A program made the translations under genes and the position numbers. From Bradyrhizobium forestalis (GTDB lineage: Bacteria; Pseudomonadota; Alphaproteobacteria; Rhizobiales; Xanthobacteraceae), in assembly GCF_002795245.1 (NCBI RefSeq), contig NZ_PGVG01000004.1:1-64000 (forward strand): DNA of 64,000 nt, read 5' to 3'. Shown here piece after piece: positions 62,557 through 64,000 of this stretch; the first letter of the stretch is position 1, and each line of letters opens with the position of its first letter. The notes beneath the pieces are model-generated. The model was not told where the DNA came from. It ran no database searches and saw nothing but the letters and a program-made list of their open reading frames with translations.

Positions 62557-63839
62557 GTGCCCGTTCGGACCTCCTTGAGCTTGGCGATGTTCAGCTTGTC
62601 GAGAACGAAGCGCTCGTAGAACGGCTCGCTCTCGCCGCGCCGCATCTTGCGCAGGAAGTATTTTTCGAAGGCGACCTTGGCGAGGTGCACCCATTCGCCC
62701 TTGGAGGACCAATTGACGTTTCGCGGCGGGATCTGCGGCTGCGCCAGGAAGGCGACACCGGAGTCGCCGAAGTCGGCGAGGCAGATGGCATTCCAGGTCG
62801 GCTGTGCCGCGGGCGCCTTGCCGCGAAGCAGGGCGCCGATGTTCATCGCAGTCGCCGTCACCATGGATTCGATCATGAAGCCGGTCTTGGGGACGCCGAC
62901 CGGCACCGGTGTCGCGCCGACCGGCGCGATTGCGACGCAGACGCCGACCGCGAAGACGTTGGGAAAAGCGGGGTTTTGCTGGTGCTTGTCGACGACGACG
63001 AAACCGCGCGGATTGGTCAGTTTCTCGATGCCGCGCACCGCCTCGACGCCGCGAAAGGCAGGCAACATCATCGAATAGGCGAATGGCAGCTCGTGGGCCT
63101 TGCGAGAGGTGCCGTCGTCGGCGAACTCCTCCACCGACATCAAGCCGGGGGCGACGTTGTCGACGCGGGCGTTGGTGATCCACTTGATGTGCTTCTCGCG
63201 CATCTCGCTTTCCAGCAGACCCTTGGTGTCTCCGACGCCGTCGAGACCGAGATGGCCGATATAGGGCTCCGAGGTGACGAACGTCATCGGGACGCGGTCG
63301 CGCAGCTTTCGCCGCCGCAGCTCCGTCTCCAGGATGAAGAGGAATTCGTAGGCCGGGCCGAAACAGGAAGCACCCTGCACCGCGCCGATGACGACCGGGC
63401 CGGGGTTGGCCACGAGCTTCTCGAAGGCTTCACGGGCATGCGCGGCGTGATCGACGTGGCAGATCGACTGGGTATAGCCTTGCGGCCCGAGACCCGGAAT
63501 CTCGTCGAACGCCAGTTCGGGGCCGGTCGCGACGACCAGATAGTCATAGTCGATCGACGTGCCGTCGCCGAGCTCGACGCGGTTCTCGGCCGGGTGGACA
63601 CGCCTTGCGCCCTGCGTCAGCAGTCGCACGCCCTTGCGTTTCATCACGTCCGCAAGATCGATCTCGATCTCTTCGCGCTTGCGCCAGCCGACCGCGACCC
63701 AAGGGTTCGATGGGACGAAATGATAGACGGCGCCTTGTGAGATGACGCTCAGGCGATCGTCCTTCCTCAACTGGGGCAGCAATTCGTAGGCCATCAGCGT
63801 TCCGCTCAGACCGGCTCCGATTACGACAACTTCCGCCAT
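62553..63839 (-). CDS. sqr: Sulfide:quinone oxidoreductase
   Basis: FAD-dependent enzyme of 428 residues that oxidises sulfide and passes electrons to quinone. FAD motif VVIGAGLSGTLMAYEL at the N-terminus. Cys 127 (SICHVD), Cys 159 (GASCFGPAYEF) and Cys 353 (AICLADFGDSG) match the three essential Cys positions of Rhodobacter capsulatus SQR. C-terminal part has the amphipathic helices for the membrane (WVHLAKVAFEKYFLRKMRRG). Located at the inner face of the membrane. First gene of the leftward sqr-trxC-DUF2892-ccoG-membrane operon. Confidence 0.93.
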   Translation of the reverse strand: MAEVVVIGAGLSGTLMAYELLPQLRKDDRLSVISQGAVYHFVPSNPWVAVGWRKREEIEIDLADVMKRKGVRLLTQGARRVHPAENRVELGDGTSIDYDYLVVATGPELAFDEIPGLGPQGYTQSICHVDHAAHAREAFEKLVANPGPVVIGAVQGASCFGPAYEFLFILETELRRRKLRDRVPMTFVTSEPYIGHLGLDGVGDTKGLLESEMREKHIKWITNARVDNVAPGLMSVEEFADDGTSRKAHELPFAYSMMLPAFRGVEAVRGIEKLTNPRGFVVVDKHQQNPAFPNVFAVGVCVAIAPVGATPVPVGVPKTGFMIESMVTATAMNIGALLRGKAPAAQPTWNAICLADFGDSGVAFLAQPQIPPRNVNWSSKGEWVHLAKVAFEKYFLRKMRRGESEPFYERFVLDKLNIAKLKEVRTGT

Positions 63840-63897
63840 GGGTACCTCCGTTGGACCAAGCCGCTCCGCCGGTTCAGTTCCGGCTGTCGTGCAGCGC

Positions 63898-63931
63898 TTG
63901 ACGATATATTCGTAATTGCGTATATACGCAA
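63898..63931. promoter_or_regulatory. Shared sqr/arsR promoter with perfect palindrome
   Basis: Perfect inverted repeat TTGCGTAT-ATACGCAA at 63916-63931. Plus strand: -35 TTGACG (63898-63903), N17, -10 TATATA (63921-63926) for arsR. Minus strand: -35 TTGCGT (63931-63926), N17, -10 TATATC (63908-63903) for sqr. Both promoters overlap the palindrome, so one repressor could close both. Confidence 0.8.
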
Positions 63932-63933
63932 GT

Positions 63934-64000
63934 ATGAAGGTTAATGCTGAAATCATGGAGCGGGCGGCGGATCAGGCGAGCGAGCTGCTGAAGGCGCTCG
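63934..64000 (+). CDS. ArsR-family regulator, 3' end cut by window
   Basis: Only the first 22 residues are seen: MKVNAEIMERAADQASELLK and AL, matching the N-terminus of ArsR regulators of the BigR/SqrR type, which sense sulfide or polysulfide by a Cys pair and repress sqr-like genes. The Cys positions lie beyond the window, so this cannot be checked. ATG 63934 lies 7 bases after a -10 box; ATG 63955 is an alternative. Confidence 0.8.
   Translation, partial: MKVNAEIMERAADQASELLKAL

Overview
The window looks like chromosomal DNA of a Bradyrhizobium-type alphaproteobacterium (Hyphomicrobiales). The signs are high GC, very long (about 760-residue) tandem flagellins of the kind known from the subpolar thick flagellum of Bradyrhizobium, an alphaproteobacterial flagellar set (FlaF, FliX, MotE-like and FlgA/FlgH order), the cell-cycle kinase CckA next to flhB, and many palindromic intergenic repeats. 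No species can be named from the sequence alone.

Positions 1-41225 are a flagellar cluster with foreign-looking insertions. First come three tandem flagellins (the first cut by the window edge), flaF, a FlaG-like gene, a leftward flgI-flgJ-flgN-like operon and fliX. An insert (10.2-14.6 kb) carries dksA flanked by two HxlR regulators, each divergent from an oxidoreductase gene, plus a hydratase gene. Next are the leftward flgF-flgG-flgA-flgH operon and the rightward fliL-fliM-(DUF6468-like)-motE-like operon. A second insert (21.7-28.7 kb) carries a 1363-residue FecR/VCBS/RTX surface or secreted protein, a small secreted FecR protein and a TPR protein. Then follow a 1258-residue TPR protein, leftward fliO-fliP, and rightward flgB-flgC-fliE-fliQ-fliR-flhB and cckA. 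Perfect or near-perfect CtrA boxes (TTAA-N7-TTAA) lie before the third flagellin, fliX, flgB and the large TPR gene. Sigma-54-type promoters lie before flgF and flgI. The cluster therefore appears to be under cell-cycle (CckA-CtrA) and sigma-54 control, with the kinase encoded in the same locus.

Positions 41.4-58.6 kb are ordinary accessory and housekeeping genes: a Tim44-like protein, a lectin-like secreted protein, a GST, a methyltransferase-like membrane protein, an ArsR-SRPBCC pair, an antitoxin with a frameshifted ParE/RelE toxin, class I fumarase, a YciB-like operon, carotenoid oxygenase with a TetR regulator, a SET-domain protein, an XRE/MmyB-type regulator with an orphan barstar, a DsbA-family protein and hicBA. 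The TetR gene, the carotenoid oxygenase gene and the membrane-protein/yciB operon share copies of one 19-bp operator.

Positions 58.6-64.0 kb hold a GNAT-type acyltransferase gene and a leftward operon sqr-trxC-like-DUF2892-ccoG-membrane protein, divergent from an ArsR regulator cut by the window end. A perfect palindrome sits in the shared promoter. This looks like a sulfide or reactive-sulfur response unit. In three regulator genes (ArsR at 45011, TetR at 53672, ArsR at 63934) the predicted -10 box ends only 6-7 bases before the ATG, so their mRNAs are probably leaderless. No rRNA, tRNA, CRISPR array or insertion sequence was recognised.
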